A stretch of DNA of 64,000 nt, from positions 124,001 to 188,000 of the forward strand of contig CAJMSD010000002.1 of NCBI GenBank assembly GCA_905215965.1. Direction: 5' to 3'. The position numbers and the translations under genes are program-made. The stretch is from an uncultured bacterium (GTDB taxonomy: Bacteria; Bacillota; Clostridia; Oscillospirales; Ruminococcaceae). Below the pieces are notes generated by a model, which was not told the DNA's origin, did not search any database, and worked only from the letters and a program-made list of their open reading frames with translations. Shown here one piece after another: positions 7,146 to 15,870 of this stretch (the first letter of the stretch is position 1; each line of letters starts with the position of its first letter).

Positions 7146-9131
7146 ATGGCTCAATTAATTGTTTCGAGCCGCTATCTAAAAAGCGGCAAGCGTGGTAAAA
7201 CAAAGCGCAGGAATTTTACAAAGTACATTGCAACCCGTGAGTCAGTGGAAAAGCGTCCGCAGAATACAGGCAAAACAACTGCAAATCAAAAGCAGCTCAT
7301 AGCGGAACTGATTAAAGAATTCCCAATGGCGAAGCAGTACCTTGAATATACAGATTACACTAAGAATTCTTCATCAGAAAACGCTTCGGAACTCATATCA
7401 ACTATCATAGAACGTCATGCTGATGTTATCGGTAACAGAAGGAACTTCGTAGGATACATGGCAAATAGACCAGGAGCAGAAAGACGTGGCGAACATGGAT
7501 TATTCAATGGCAGTGATGAGCCTATTGACCTGAATGCAGTTGCAAATGAAGTCGCCGAGCATCCCGGATATGTATGGACTCATGTAGTCTCACTCCGTCA
7601 TGAGGACGCAGTGCGGCTTGGCTATACAAATTCTGATATGTGGCGTGAGCTTGTGAAGCGGCATATTGATGATATATCAAAGGCACAGAATATTCCGCTT
7701 GCCAATATGAAGTGGTATGCAGCTTTTCATGATACGACACATCATCCGCATATACATCTCATTGTGTATTCGTCAGATCCGAGACAAGGATACCTTACAA
7801 AAGAAGGTATGGCTGCAATACGTTCAGCTTTTGCAAACGATATTTTTCATGAAGATATGAAAAGTATTTATCAGGAGCAAACTCTTACCCGTGATGAACT
7901 GAAAGCACTGTCCGAAGATCAGATGAGTGAAATATTATCTCAGATCGGAAGCGGAGTTGTTGATGAAAGGCTTGTTACAAAGGTCAGGGAATTAAATGCT
8001 CAACTGCAAAGCATTGGTGGAAAGAAGATGTATGGATATCTTCCTAAAGAGATCAAGCAGACAGTAGATGATATATTTTTTCTGCTATCACAGAATGAAG
8101 ATATTCAAAAGTTGTATGATGAGTGGTGCGAATTTGAAAAGGCTAAGTATAAAATGTACACGCAAAAAGACAAGGAACTTCCAACGCTTGCTGAGAACAA
8201 GGAGTTCAGGTCAGTCAGAAATATGATTATCAGAACTGTCACGAAAATGGATAATGCTCAGGCGTTACCAGAGGAACCTGAGTTCATTGAGATACAGGAT
8301 GATGTGCATACTGAGAAAACTGCACAGTCCAAAGAATCAGTTATTTTTCCAGATACTGCAACTAAAGAAATAACCCCAAAGCGAAAACAGGCACATAAAT
8401 ATATTGATAGCACTTATGAAGAACAAGATATATCCAAAGGTATAAAGACACTAACAGAGCTTGCTGAGAATGGTGATACCATGTCAGCATATATGCTCGG
8501 AAAGATTTATCTCAAAGGTGATATCGTATACAGGGATTTTAATAAAACCGAGAAATATCTGAGACAAGCCTCGGCTGACAACGAGTATGCTATGTATACT
8601 CTTGCAAAGCTGTATCTGACAGATGAAAGAAAGAATCTATCAGAAGCGGTTAGACTACTGGAAAAGGCTTGCGGTTATAAGAATATACAACCTTATGCAG
8701 CATACGCTTATGCTAAGATACTGCTTGATGATAACGAAATTCACGATACTGAAAAGGCTGTACAGTTACTACAAGAGAACTCAACTGGTAACAATTGGTG
8801 CTCATATCTACTAGGAAAATTATATTTGTTTGGCAATGAAGATGTTGAAAAAAATAAGTCAGAGGCTGTAAAGTGGCTCACTAAATCTGCCACTGACGGA
8901 AATGAATATGCAGAAAAGCTATTGAATTACAATAGCGGTCACAACTATATGATCTCAAATACTATTGTCAGCTTACTTGCCGACATCGGTAGGTTTATAG
9001 AAGAAGATTATACTCGCAGCCGAAGGAAAATATCCATGAAGGTAGATAAAAAGCTCCAGCGTATGATTCAGAAGAAGAAACAAGATCTTGGTATCAAGTC
9101 AGACGGTATGGATATACACTATGAATATTGA
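7146..9131 (+). CDS. MobP3-type relaxase with Sel1-like repeats
   Basis: This protein would nick oriT and pilot single-stranded DNA during conjugative mobilization. The N-terminal 330 residues carry the MobL/MobP3 pattern: GYMANRPGAER near residue 100, a VVSLRHEDA segment near 155, and the metal-binding histidine cluster FHDTTHHPHIHLIV near 200. A helical linker follows. From about residue 425 to 600 there are Sel1/TPR-type repeats (AYMLGKIYLKGD, MYTLAKLYL, SYLLGKLYLFGN), likely a protein-interaction surface. At 661 residues this tail is longer than in minimal relaxases. GGAGGTG stands 6 nt before the ATG. The Sel1-like tail is unusual and may bind the coupling protein of a helper element. 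Confidence 0.82.
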   Translation: MAQLIVSSRYLKSGKRGKTKRRNFTKYIATRESVEKRPQNTGKTTANQKQLIAELIKEFPMAKQYLEYTDYTKNSSSENASELISTIIERHADVIGNRRNFVGYMANRPGAERRGEHGLFNGSDEPIDLNAVANEVAEHPGYVWTHVVSLRHEDAVRLGYTNSDMWRELVKRHIDDISKAQNIPLANMKWYAAFHDTTHHPHIHLIVYSSDPRQGYLTKEGMAAIRSAFANDIFHEDMKSIYQEQTLTRDELKALSEDQMSEILSQIGSGVVDERLVTKVRELNAQLQSIGGKKMYGYLPKEIKQTVDDIFFLLSQNEDIQKLYDEWCEFEKAKYKMYTQKDKELPTLAENKEFRSVRNMIIRTVTKMDNAQALPEEPEFIEIQDDVHTEKTAQSKESVIFPDTATKEITPKRKQAHKYIDSTYEEQDISKGIKTLTELAENGDTMSAYMLGKIYLKGDIVYRDFNKTEKYLRQASADNEYAMYTLAKLYLTDERKNLSEAVRLLEKACGYKNIQPYAAYAYAKILLDDNEIHDTEKAVQLLQENSTGNNWCSYLLGKLYLFGNEDVEKNKSEAVKWLTKSATDGNEYAEKLLNYNSGHNYMISNTIVSLLADIGRFIEEDYTRSRRKISMKVDKKLQRMIQKKKQDLGIKSDGMDIHYEY

Positions 9132-9266
9132 TAAAAATACAGAAAGAACATCACAAAATGACAAAAGCCCTTGCTTTTTTTGTGCCAATCTGATAAAATA
9201 AATAGTGTGCATAGATAACTATGCACACTACAATTACACTTACGCTGATGAAGGGTGATAAGGGAG
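9132..9266 (+). other. Intergenic stretch with an 11-bp perfect hairpin
   Basis: AGTGTGCATAG and CTATGCACACT (9204-9229, loop ATAA) form a perfect stem. No T-run follows on either strand, so it may be an operator or recombination site rather than a terminator. No gene is visible. Confidence 0.4.
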
Positions 9267-9491
9267 TCAATGTGTACTAAAAGTGAGCCGATACGCGACG
9301 CTGCCCATATCATTTACGATCAGTGCTATCTTGCGCTGTTCCTGTTTCAGAAGATTCTGCATGAGAGTGGTCTTTCCGGAACCGAGATAGCCTGTGATAA
9401 GAATTACGGGTATCTTTTTATCTGCCATACCGCACCTCATTTCAGAACGCCTGCAAGAACATCATAGTCCTTCTGCCCCTGCCAGAACGAT
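9267..9491 (-). pseudogene. Relic of a CobW/P47K-family GTPase operon
   Basis: On the minus strand an ATG at 9428 begins MADKKIPVILITGYLGSGKTT, the Walker A start of CobW-type metallochaperone GTPases, and continues to IVNDMGS before running into unrelated codons and a stop at 9267 (53 codons; the family has 300-400). Just upstream, 9442-9491, the minus strand reads as the end of another gene (WQGQKDYDVLAGVLK, stop), broken where the att-like repeat begins. The relic is therefore cut on both sides by element-associated rearrangement. Confidence 0.7.
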
Positions 9492-9691
9492 AAAGCCTGT
9501 ATTTCGAGAAAAACACCGAAATACAGGCTTTTCTCTTGTCTGTAGAAAACAGTTTTAACTGCAAATTTGCAGTCGCGTGTGACGGATTTACGGTCATAAA
9601 TCACACGAAATCACACGAAAATCACACGACATTTACGGTGGTACAATGCTTGAATAATGCCAGCTCTTAATCAAGGGCTGGCATTTTATTT
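9492..9691. repeat. Att-like composite repeat, copy 1
   Basis: Order of parts: a hairpin AAGCCTGTATTTC...GAAATACAGGCTT (9493-9530); the word CTGTAGAAAACAGTTTTAA; an inverted CGTGTGA at 9576-9582; three direct TCACACG words at 9601, 9611 and 9622 (10- and 11-bp steps); a TACAAT -10-like box; and a hairpin GCCAGC...GCTGGC with T-run near 9659-9691. This copy lacks the tRNA-like 3' end present in copies 2 and 3. Arm-type sites of tyrosine integrases have such helical-phase repeats, but no integrase gene is adjacent. Confidence 0.6.
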
Positions 9692-9816
9692 ACATATATT
9701 GATTTACCGATAGAATAATTGAGTCTCGGGATGTTTCTATCATTTATAGTATATGATTTGAATTAAACATATCTCCTAACACATAATATTATTTAGGAGG
9801 AATTTCGCCTAAAGGC

Positions 9817-9845
9817 TTGACTTATCTCTTAAAATTGTTTATAAT
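9817..9845 (+). promoter_or_regulatory. Promoter of the fic gene
   Basis: TTGACT (9817-9822), 17 nt, TATAAT (9840-9845). Just upstream an inverted repeat TCTCCTAA...TTAGGAGGA (about 9772-9801) could bind a regulator. Confidence 0.8.
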
Positions 9846-9867
9846 TATGAGAAAGGAGCGTGAAACT

Positions 9868-10917
9868 ATGAGACACTTCGATTACAGTACCCTTGCAAGT
9901 ATGTCATGGGACAGCGAGATCATCGGTCTTGTAGCCCAGATCCATGAATATAAAGGCAGGCAGGAGCTTTACTTAAAACAAAAGCCTGCGGAACTTGACC
10001 GTCTTATTGAGGTTGCTAAGGTACAGAGTACCGAGGCATCTAACGAGATCGAAGGTATCCGCACTACCAATACACGCCTTTTACAGCTTGTAAAAGATAA
10101 GACTACTCCTCGTAACCGTGACGAGGAAGAGATAATGGGATATCGTGATGTGCTGAATACGATTCACGAAAACTACGAGTATATTCCAATTTCAACGAAT
10201 TATATTCTCCAGCTCCACCGTGACCTGTATAAGTATTCCCATAAGAGTATAGGCGGAGCATTTAAAAACTCTCAGAATTATATCAGTGCAACAGATGCTA
10301 ATGGTCGTGAATTCGTATTATTCACTCCTCTGCCGCCTTATGAAACACCGACTGCTATCGAAGCGATATGTGACAGCTATAATCGTATTATTGCTTCGCA
10401 GGATATCGATGCATTGCTTCTGATACCTGTGTTTATTCACGACTTTCTGTGTATACACCCCTTCAATGACGGCAACGGCAGAATGAGCCGCCTGCTCACA
10501 ACTCTGCTGTTGTATCGTTCTGGTTATGTAATCGGCCGATATATCTCCCTCGAAAGCAAGATAGCCAAGAACAAGAACCTGTACTACGACGCTTTAGAGC
10601 TGTGTCAGAAAGGCTGGAACGAAGGCGAAGAAGATCCCACGCCGTTTATAAAGTACTTGTTGCAGACTATACTTGCTGCGTATCGTGATTTTGAGGAACG
10701 TGTTGCATTGGTCGATGAGAAATTGCCGGCAATAGAAATGGTACGTCGTGCTGTATATAATAAGATCGGTAAATTCACCAAGAGCGAAGTCATGGAGCTT
10801 TGTCCGACAATCAGCAAGGCTTCGGTTGAGAATTCTATCAAGCAGCTTGTTGATCAGGGACTTCTTCTAAAACATGGCAGCGGTAGAAGTACGTTCTATA
10901 CCCGAAGCGACATTTAA
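9868..10917 (+). CDS. Fic-domain protein (AMP transferase-like), class II with own inhibitory helix
   Basis: Fic enzymes usually transfer AMP from ATP onto a hydroxyl of a target protein. The motif HPFNDGNGRMSR near residue 200 has every catalytic residue of HxFx(D/E)GNGRxxR. The inhibitory motif (S/T)xxxE(G/N) is visible at about residue 60 as SNEIEG, in a helix N-terminal to the core, so activity should be held in check by the protein itself. A winged-helix-like C-terminus (TKSEVMELCPTISKASVENSIKQL) may bind DNA. I start at the ATG 9868 with GGAG upstream; earlier codons lie inside the promoter. Intact at 349 residues. It stands between two att-like repeats and is followed by a PrdX-like gene. 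Confidence 0.85.
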   Translation: MRHFDYSTLASMSWDSEIIGLVAQIHEYKGRQELYLKQKPAELDRLIEVAKVQSTEASNEIEGIRTTNTRLLQLVKDKTTPRNRDEEEIMGYRDVLNTIHENYEYIPISTNYILQLHRDLYKYSHKSIGGAFKNSQNYISATDANGREFVLFTPLPPYETPTAIEAICDSYNRIIASQDIDALLLIPVFIHDFLCIHPFNDGNGRMSRLLTTLLLYRSGYVIGRYISLESKIAKNKNLYYDALELCQKGWNEGEEDPTPFIKYLLQTILAAYRDFEERVALVDEKLPAIEMVRRAVYNKIGKFTKSEVMELCPTISKASVENSIKQLVDQGLLLKHGSGRSTFYTRSDI

Positions 10918-10953
10918 TGCAATATTAGAAATAATGATCAAAGGAGTAAGATG

Positions 10954-11499
10954 ATGAATATAGATAGCACTCTTTACAGCGGACGTCCAACAGATACTCG
11001 TTCCGAAGTTGAAATGGCTATATACGATATACTTGACTCTCTTGGCATTGAGTACAAGAGAGCAGACCATGACCACGCTGATACTATGGAGGACTGCATG
11101 CTGATAGAATCTGTACTTAGAGCTAAGATTTGCAAGAACCTGTTTCTCTGCAACCGTCAGAAGACCAGCTTCTATATGCTACTTATGCCCGGAGACAAGC
11201 CGTTCAAGACCAAGTTCCTGACATCGCAGCTGAACTGTGCCCGTCTATCCTTTGCGGAGGCTGATAAGATGCAGGAGTATCTGCATACTATCCCTGGCTC
11301 AGTATCAGCACTGGAGCTTATATTCGACACGGATAACAACATACATCTCGTCATAGATAACGACCTTATGAGCGATGAATACATTTGCGGACATCCGGGT
11401 ATCAATACTTCGACAGTCCGCCTGCTACGAGAGGATATGCTCAAATATGTCCGTGCGGCTAAGCATGAACCAACATTCATTGACCTTCCAACGGAGTGA
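10954..11499 (+). CDS. PrdX/YbaK-like aminoacyl-tRNA deacylase
   Basis: The family removes wrongly attached amino acids from tRNA (ProX/PrdX clears Ala from tRNA-Pro in trans). The fold pattern is YbaK-type: IYDILDSLGIEYKRADHDHADTM at the start, a Cys-Lys segment ICKNLFLCNRQKTSFYMLLMPGDKPFKTK in the middle with the conserved MPGDK-type Lys, and LNCARLSFA after it. The 181-residue length suits a free-standing editing domain. GGAG is 7 nt before the ATG at 10954 (another ATG is 3 nt earlier). It follows fic by 36 nt and precedes the nitrilase by 4 nt, so the three form an operon. Confidence 0.78.
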   Translation: MNIDSTLYSGRPTDTRSEVEMAIYDILDSLGIEYKRADHDHADTMEDCMLIESVLRAKICKNLFLCNRQKTSFYMLLMPGDKPFKTKFLTSQLNCARLSFAEADKMQEYLHTIPGSVSALELIFDTDNNIHLVIDNDLMSDEYICGHPGINTSTVRLLREDMLKYVRAAKHEPTFIDLPTE

Positions 11500-11503
11500 T
11501 ATT

Positions 11504-12382
11504 ATGCGTATATTTGCATTGGAGCTTGATAACGACATCAAAGGTATAGAACGCAGAAAAGCATATATCGAGGGGCTTATTGAGAAACTTCCGAAGCCTG
11601 ATATCGTAGTTCTGCCCGAGCTTGCCATATGCAGTTATATGGCAAGTCAGAAGATATGGAAACTTGCAGATGACTGCGGTCGTGACGCAAGCCAGTGGAC
11701 TGTAAGCATAGCAAAAAAATACAATACCTATATCGGAGCAGGCTATCTCGACAAGGAGAACGGCGACTACTATAACCGCTATATGATCGCAGGTCCTGAC
11801 GGTGTATGTGGTGTTGTTACCAAGTCTGAGGGCGAATCAGCAGTTTTCAAGCGCGGGGACTTCGGCAGTATTATTCATACTCCATTTGGAAATGTTGGTG
11901 TGGGTATATGCTACGATTCACGCCGCAAGCACTTCTATGATAACATCAGGAATGACGAACTCTCACTGATACTATTTCCGCATGGTTCACCTGCAGATCC
12001 GAATAAACCAAATAAAGAACGCAATGAAAATGACAAGCGCTGTATGGCTTATATTGAGGCATTCGGAGTCCCTGTTGTCTATGTGAACAGTATAGGTGAG
12101 CTTGAATATATGCCTGGCAAAATGGGCGCAATGATGAAAAAAAATGGTTTCAGAATGAATGGCATGAGCAGGATATATGCTCCAAAATCTGTACCGATAA
12201 ATACGGATATCACCGATGCTATCGGTGCAGAGGTCGATATTCAGCCTAAGAAAATGTATAAAGAGATACAATTCTATGGTGAGGATATTTTACGCGGCAA
12301 CTGGCTGTTCAAGCACTTTATCCTCAAACCTGATACAGTGGCAGGTATCAAGTCTTATGAGAACGAACATAAAAAGAAATAG
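11504..12382 (+). CDS. Carbon-nitrogen hydrolase (nitrilase superfamily)
   Basis: A cytosolic amidase-type enzyme that hydrolyses or transfers an amide nitrogen through a Cys-Glu-Lys triad. Candidate residues are Glu in VVLPELAICSY (near 42), Lys in VTKSEGE (near 111) and Cys in GVGICYDSR (near 147). The chain is 292 residues, normal for the family. The ATG at 11504 has GGAG 7 nt upstream. The ORF can be opened earlier in the same frame but that would overlap the upstream gene by 130 nt without a ribosome binding site. The substrate is unknown; omega-amidase, agmatine deiminase-pathway amidase and others share these motifs. Confidence 0.82.
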   Translation: MRIFALELDNDIKGIERRKAYIEGLIEKLPKPDIVVLPELAICSYMASQKIWKLADDCGRDASQWTVSIAKKYNTYIGAGYLDKENGDYYNRYMIAGPDGVCGVVTKSEGESAVFKRGDFGSIIHTPFGNVGVGICYDSRRKHFYDNIRNDELSLILFPHGSPADPNKPNKERNENDKRCMAYIEAFGVPVVYVNSIGELEYMPGKMGAMMKKNGFRMNGMSRIYAPKSVPINTDITDAIGAEVDIQPKKMYKEIQFYGEDILRGNWLFKHFILKPDTVAGIKSYENEHKKK

Positions 12383-12414
12383 TAATTGTATATGAGAAAT
12401 TATGAACGTGATGA

Positions 12415-12652
12415 AGGTTCGAATCCCTCTCTGTCCGCTCTTTTAAAGAAGCCTGTATTTCGAGAAAAACACCGAAATACAGGCTTTTCTCATGCCTGTA
12501 GAAAACAGTTTTAAATGAAAATTTGCAGCCCCGTGTGCACAAAAAACAGGTGTAATGCACACGAAATGCACACGGAATGCACACGACTGAAAGGCAGTAT
12601 AACGATAATAAAAGAAGCCAGCTCCCGTGAGGGAGCTGTTGTTCTTAAAGAA
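12415..12652. repeat. Att-like composite repeat, copy 2 (with tRNA-like 3' end)
   Basis: It begins with a 43-bp stretch identical to copy 3 (12415-12457) that contains GGTTCGAATCC and the 3' side of an acceptor stem as in a tRNA. Then come the hairpin around GCCTGTATTTC, the CTGTAGAAAACAGTTTTAA word, inverted CGTGTGCA (12532-12539), and three GCACACG words at 12557, 12568 and 12579, spaced exactly 11 bp. A TATAAC box and hairpin AGCTCCC-gtga-GGGAGCT (12620-12637) end it. The base before CACACG differs between copies, and the inverted partner changes with it. Confidence 0.65.
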
Positions 12653-12765
12653 AATAAAATACATATTTTTTACATACCGTCTTCTTGAAGTTACGGTTTA
12701 CGTTCGGCAAAATTATTAACAGCGATAAAAAGCTCTATTTGCTGTATAAATAATACGAGTATTCT

Positions 12766-15294
12766 TTAAGCAGTAACAATGCTGTCTGCCGTATGGAGCT
12801 TGAGCTTTTCAACTGCCTGCTCTCTCATCTTGTACTTGAGTATCTTTCCTGCGGCATTCATGGGGAACCCGTCTACGAAATCAATGTATCTCGGGCACTT
12901 GTGCTTTGCCATTCTTGCAAGGCAGAAGTCCTTTATCTCCTGCTCGGTAGCTGTCTCACCATCCTGCAGTACGATACAAGCCATTATCTCTTCGCCGTAA
13001 TCCTCATCAGGAACTCCTATTACCTGTACGTCCTTTACCTTAGGATATGTGTAGAGGAAGTCCTCGATCTCCTTGGGGTAGATATTCTCGCCGCCGCGGA
13101 TTATCATATCCTTGATACGACCTGTTATCTTGAAATATCCGTCAGAAGAGCGGCGTCTTGCAAGGTCTCCTGTGTGGAGCCAGCCCTCCGAGTCGATAGC
13201 GGCAGCAGTCGCCTCAGGCATTTTATAGTAACCCTTCATGATATTGTAGCCTCTTGCTACGAACTCACCGTCTACGTCATCAGGTACTTCCTGATTTGTC
13301 TCAGGGTCAACTATACGGCACTCTACGCCGAAAATAGGTCCGCCGACTGTATTGACACGCTGCTCCAATGAGTCAGTTGTCTTGCTCATGGTAGTTGCGG
13401 GAGAAGCTTCGGTCTGACCGTAGGTTATGCAGATCTCGCTCATGTGCATCTTCTCAACGACCTCTTCCATTGTCTTGATAGGACAAGGAGAGCCTGCCAT
13501 GATACCTGTTCTCATGTAAGAGAAATCTGTCTTCGGGAAGTCCTCATGTCCAAGCATAGCGATGAACATTGTAGGAACTCCGTGGAAACAGGTTATCTTC
13601 TCCTTGTTGATGCAAGCAAGTCCCTTTCTCGGTGAGAAACGTGTTATAGGAGACATAGTTGTACCATGAGTCATGGAAGCTGTCATAGCCAGAACCATGC
13701 CGAAGCAGTGGAACATAGGCACCTGTATCATCATGCGGTCAGCTGTGGAGAGATCCATGCAGTCTCCGATAGCTTTACCGTTGTTTACAACGTTATAGTG
13801 TGTAAGCATTACGCCCTTGGGGAAGCCTGTTGTTCCTGAGGTGTACTGCATATTTGCAACATCGTGGATATCGATAGTCTTTCTTACGCGCTCGACTTCA
13901 CTATAAGGAACGTTCTTTGAAAGCTCAAGAGCCTGCTCCCATGTAAAGCAGCCCTTGTTCTCTGAGTCAACAGTGATAACGTTTTTAAGGTAAGGAAGCT
14001 TTGCACTGTTGAGCTTTCCTGCCTCGCAGGTCTCAAGCTCAGGGCAGAGCTCCTTGATGATATCAACATAGTTGATATTCTTGATACCGTCTATCATAAC
14101 AAGAGTCATTGTATCAGACTGTCTCAGCAGATACTCAGCCTCATGTATACGGTACTCTGTATTCATTGTAACAAGAACTGCACCAATTTTTGTAGTAGCC
14201 CAGAAAGTAATGTACCACTGTGGAACGTTTGTAGCCCATATAGCCACGTGATCGCCCTTCTTTACGCCCATTGCAAGAAGCGAACGCGCGAAGGTGTCAA
14301 CATCGTCGCGGAACTCGGGATATGTTCTTGTATAATCCAGCTCAGTATAGCGGAATGCATACTGATTAGGGAACTGCTCGCAGATACGGTCCAGAATATC
14401 AGGAAATGTATAGTTAAGGATACGCTCCTTTGGCCATGGATACTGACCGTCGCCTCTCATGCTGGTCTGGAGAGGGTGCTTGTGCTTTTTCTTGTATGGA
14501 GCCATATACTCAGCAAACTGGGGGATAACGATACCTGCGTCGCTGAGGTCGCGTGCCCAGCGCTTTACCCATTCAAGGGAGATATAGCCGTTATAATTTA
14601 TAGTGTCAAGAGCTTCTATCATAGCCTTGACAGGGATATCGCCTGTACCCATGATGCGATACTCAACAGTGCCGTCATCGCGCATGATGCTATCCTTGAC
14701 CTGTATGTATTTGATGTACTCGCCGAGATTAGCAACCGTAGTCTCGGGAGCTTCGTTGTTATAGCGATAAGGATGATGCATATCCCAGAGTGCAGCGACC
14801 TTGCGGCTCTTAACACCTTCCAGCACCTTTGCAAGTCTTGCAGTATCTGAATAAACGCCGTTTGTCTCAACGAGAAGAGTAACATTGTACTCCTCAGCGA
14901 TAGGTACAAGTTTCTTCAGAGCTTCCACTATATAGTTGTCATCGACTTCGCCTCCCGGAGCAGGCTCAAGGTCTCCGAGCACCCTTATATATGAAGCACC
15001 AAGCTTGTTTGCAAGCTGAGCATATGCTTTTATCTCGTCCTCAGCTTCCTGATATTTGTCCTTGAATTTAAGGCAGGCTCCTGACGAAAGGCATGGTATT
15101 TCAAGTCCCAGCGACTGCAGCTTGGCAATGGTATTAGGCAGCTGTCCTTCTGTAAACGGTTGTGCCTTGACAGAGAATATCTCATTGCCGAGACCTCTTA
15201 TCTCGATGCCGTCGAATTTAAAATCCTTTGCCAGTGAATAAATGTCTGACCATGCCCAATCGGGGCAAGAAAGAGTAGAAAAACCAATCTTCAT
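12766..15294 (-). CDS. Fusion of sugar-isomerase-like TIM barrel and acyl-CoA ligase
   Basis: An 842-residue two-part enzyme. Residues 1-280 match the AP-endonuclease-2/xylose-isomerase-like barrel (GFSTLSCPDW start, FDGIEIRG, LLVETNGV, ALWDMHHPYR, GYISLEW), a fold of metal-dependent sugar epimerases and isomerases. From about residue 290 to the end is an AMP-forming ligase: core A3 motif TSGTTGFPKG near 480, GQTEAS near 620, WLHTGD, GRIKDMIIRGGENIYP and the late catalytic Lys in AAGKILK. The ligase resembles fatty-acid-CoA ligases. Start at ATG 15294, 9 nt after AAAGGA. A T-box leader precedes it, so it is expected to respond to uncharged tRNA. Joining the barrel to a ligase is uncommon; the barrel's substrate is unknown. 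Confidence 0.8.
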   Translation of the reverse strand: MKIGFSTLSCPDWAWSDIYSLAKDFKFDGIEIRGLGNEIFSVKAQPFTEGQLPNTIAKLQSLGLEIPCLSSGACLKFKDKYQEAEDEIKAYAQLANKLGASYIRVLGDLEPAPGGEVDDNYIVEALKKLVPIAEEYNVTLLVETNGVYSDTARLAKVLEGVKSRKVAALWDMHHPYRYNNEAPETTVANLGEYIKYIQVKDSIMRDDGTVEYRIMGTGDIPVKAMIEALDTINYNGYISLEWVKRWARDLSDAGIVIPQFAEYMAPYKKKHKHPLQTSMRGDGQYPWPKERILNYTFPDILDRICEQFPNQYAFRYTELDYTRTYPEFRDDVDTFARSLLAMGVKKGDHVAIWATNVPQWYITFWATTKIGAVLVTMNTEYRIHEAEYLLRQSDTMTLVMIDGIKNINYVDIIKELCPELETCEAGKLNSAKLPYLKNVITVDSENKGCFTWEQALELSKNVPYSEVERVRKTIDIHDVANMQYTSGTTGFPKGVMLTHYNVVNNGKAIGDCMDLSTADRMMIQVPMFHCFGMVLAMTASMTHGTTMSPITRFSPRKGLACINKEKITCFHGVPTMFIAMLGHEDFPKTDFSYMRTGIMAGSPCPIKTMEEVVEKMHMSEICITYGQTEASPATTMSKTTDSLEQRVNTVGGPIFGVECRIVDPETNQEVPDDVDGEFVARGYNIMKGYYKMPEATAAAIDSEGWLHTGDLARRRSSDGYFKITGRIKDMIIRGGENIYPKEIEDFLYTYPKVKDVQVIGVPDEDYGEEIMACIVLQDGETATEQEIKDFCLARMAKHKCPRYIDFVDGFPMNAAGKILKYKMREQAVEKLKLHTADSIVTA

Positions 15295-15409
15295 TTTTAT
15301 CATTCCTTTACATATTTTTGAGTACTAAAATTCATTAACGCCGCAAATTCTGTTTATAACATAGATGTCAGGATATTAGTGATAGCATTTTTCACCTTCC
15401 TTTGCTTGG

Positions 15410-15704
15410 AACGATAAAAACAAAACCCGTCCCAAAGCGTAAGATTGCTTTGAGACGGGTATTATACAATACTCGCGGTACCACTCAAATTGCGGATATA
15501 AAAATCCGCCACCTCTTCGAAGTCTATCAACTTCTATGCACTAACGCAGCATTCACGGGAACCATCTACTGGGTGTTTAAACCTTTGGGAGTTCCAGCTC
15601 AGAAGGGAGAAGTACAGGTTCCGGGCATTACTGATTCGCACCAACCATCAGTTCTCTGAAATGCTTTCGCCCTGACTATTCTTCGTCACAGCTTTTCTAT
15701 TACG
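15410..15704 (-). promoter_or_regulatory. T-box leader of the barrel-ligase gene
   Basis: Minus strand. Stem I shows the distal loop GGTTGGTGCGAATC, an AG-bulge region (TCAGAGAA) and closing stems. The T-box core TGAGTGGTACCGCG is at about 15471-15488, and the terminator is CCCGTCTCAAAGC / GCTTTGGGACGGG with T-run (15410-15459). The tRNA-pairing bulge reads UGGU, which fits a tRNA with discriminator A. My best fold of the specifier loop gives CCU (Pro) in GGAA-CCU-G, but UAC and CUU are alternatives, so the amino acid is not settled. Confidence 0.9.
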
Positions 15705-15710
15705 ATTTGC

Positions 15711-15739
15711 ATTATATCACAAGTTGTATCTCTTGTCAA
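15711..15739 (-). promoter_or_regulatory. Promoter of the first T-box transcript
   Basis: Minus strand: TTGACA (15734-15739), 17 nt, TATAAT (15711-15716). Confidence 0.85.
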
Positions 15740-15870
15740 GTGAGAAACGCTCAAAAATGAAAAAAATAATTTCTAAAATGCGTTTGATTATATAAAAATA
15801 AATTCTGCCATCAAGCTATCTTCTTCAAGTATTTCTAAAAGTTTATTCGTCAAATCATCATCTTGGGTAA

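Larger units (their letters stand above)
4370..9131 (+). mobile_element. Mobilizable-element module (IME-like), boundaries not defined
   Basis: This run of plus-strand genes contains an ArdA-like antirestriction protein, DUF6103, a GC-rich inverted-repeat region suited to an oriT, a small relaxosome-type protein and a MobP3-type relaxase. No coupling protein or type IV secretion genes are present, so transfer would depend on a helper. No integrase is linked to this stretch, so it may be a remnant or may depend on recombinases elsewhere. The ends are uncertain; tRNA-Gln lies on the left and a cobW relic on the right. Confidence 0.6.

Noticed and set aside
9601..9628. Three short CACACG repeats that could hint at a CRISPR array
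   Set aside because: Units are 10-11 bp with no unique spacers, there are only three per site and no cas genes are present; they fit protein-binding sites.
12793..14850. Long plus-strand frames opposite the barrel-ligase fusion
   Set aside because: Antisense frames rich in Cys and Ser, a usual artefact opposite coding sequence; the minus-strand gene has all catalytic motifs.
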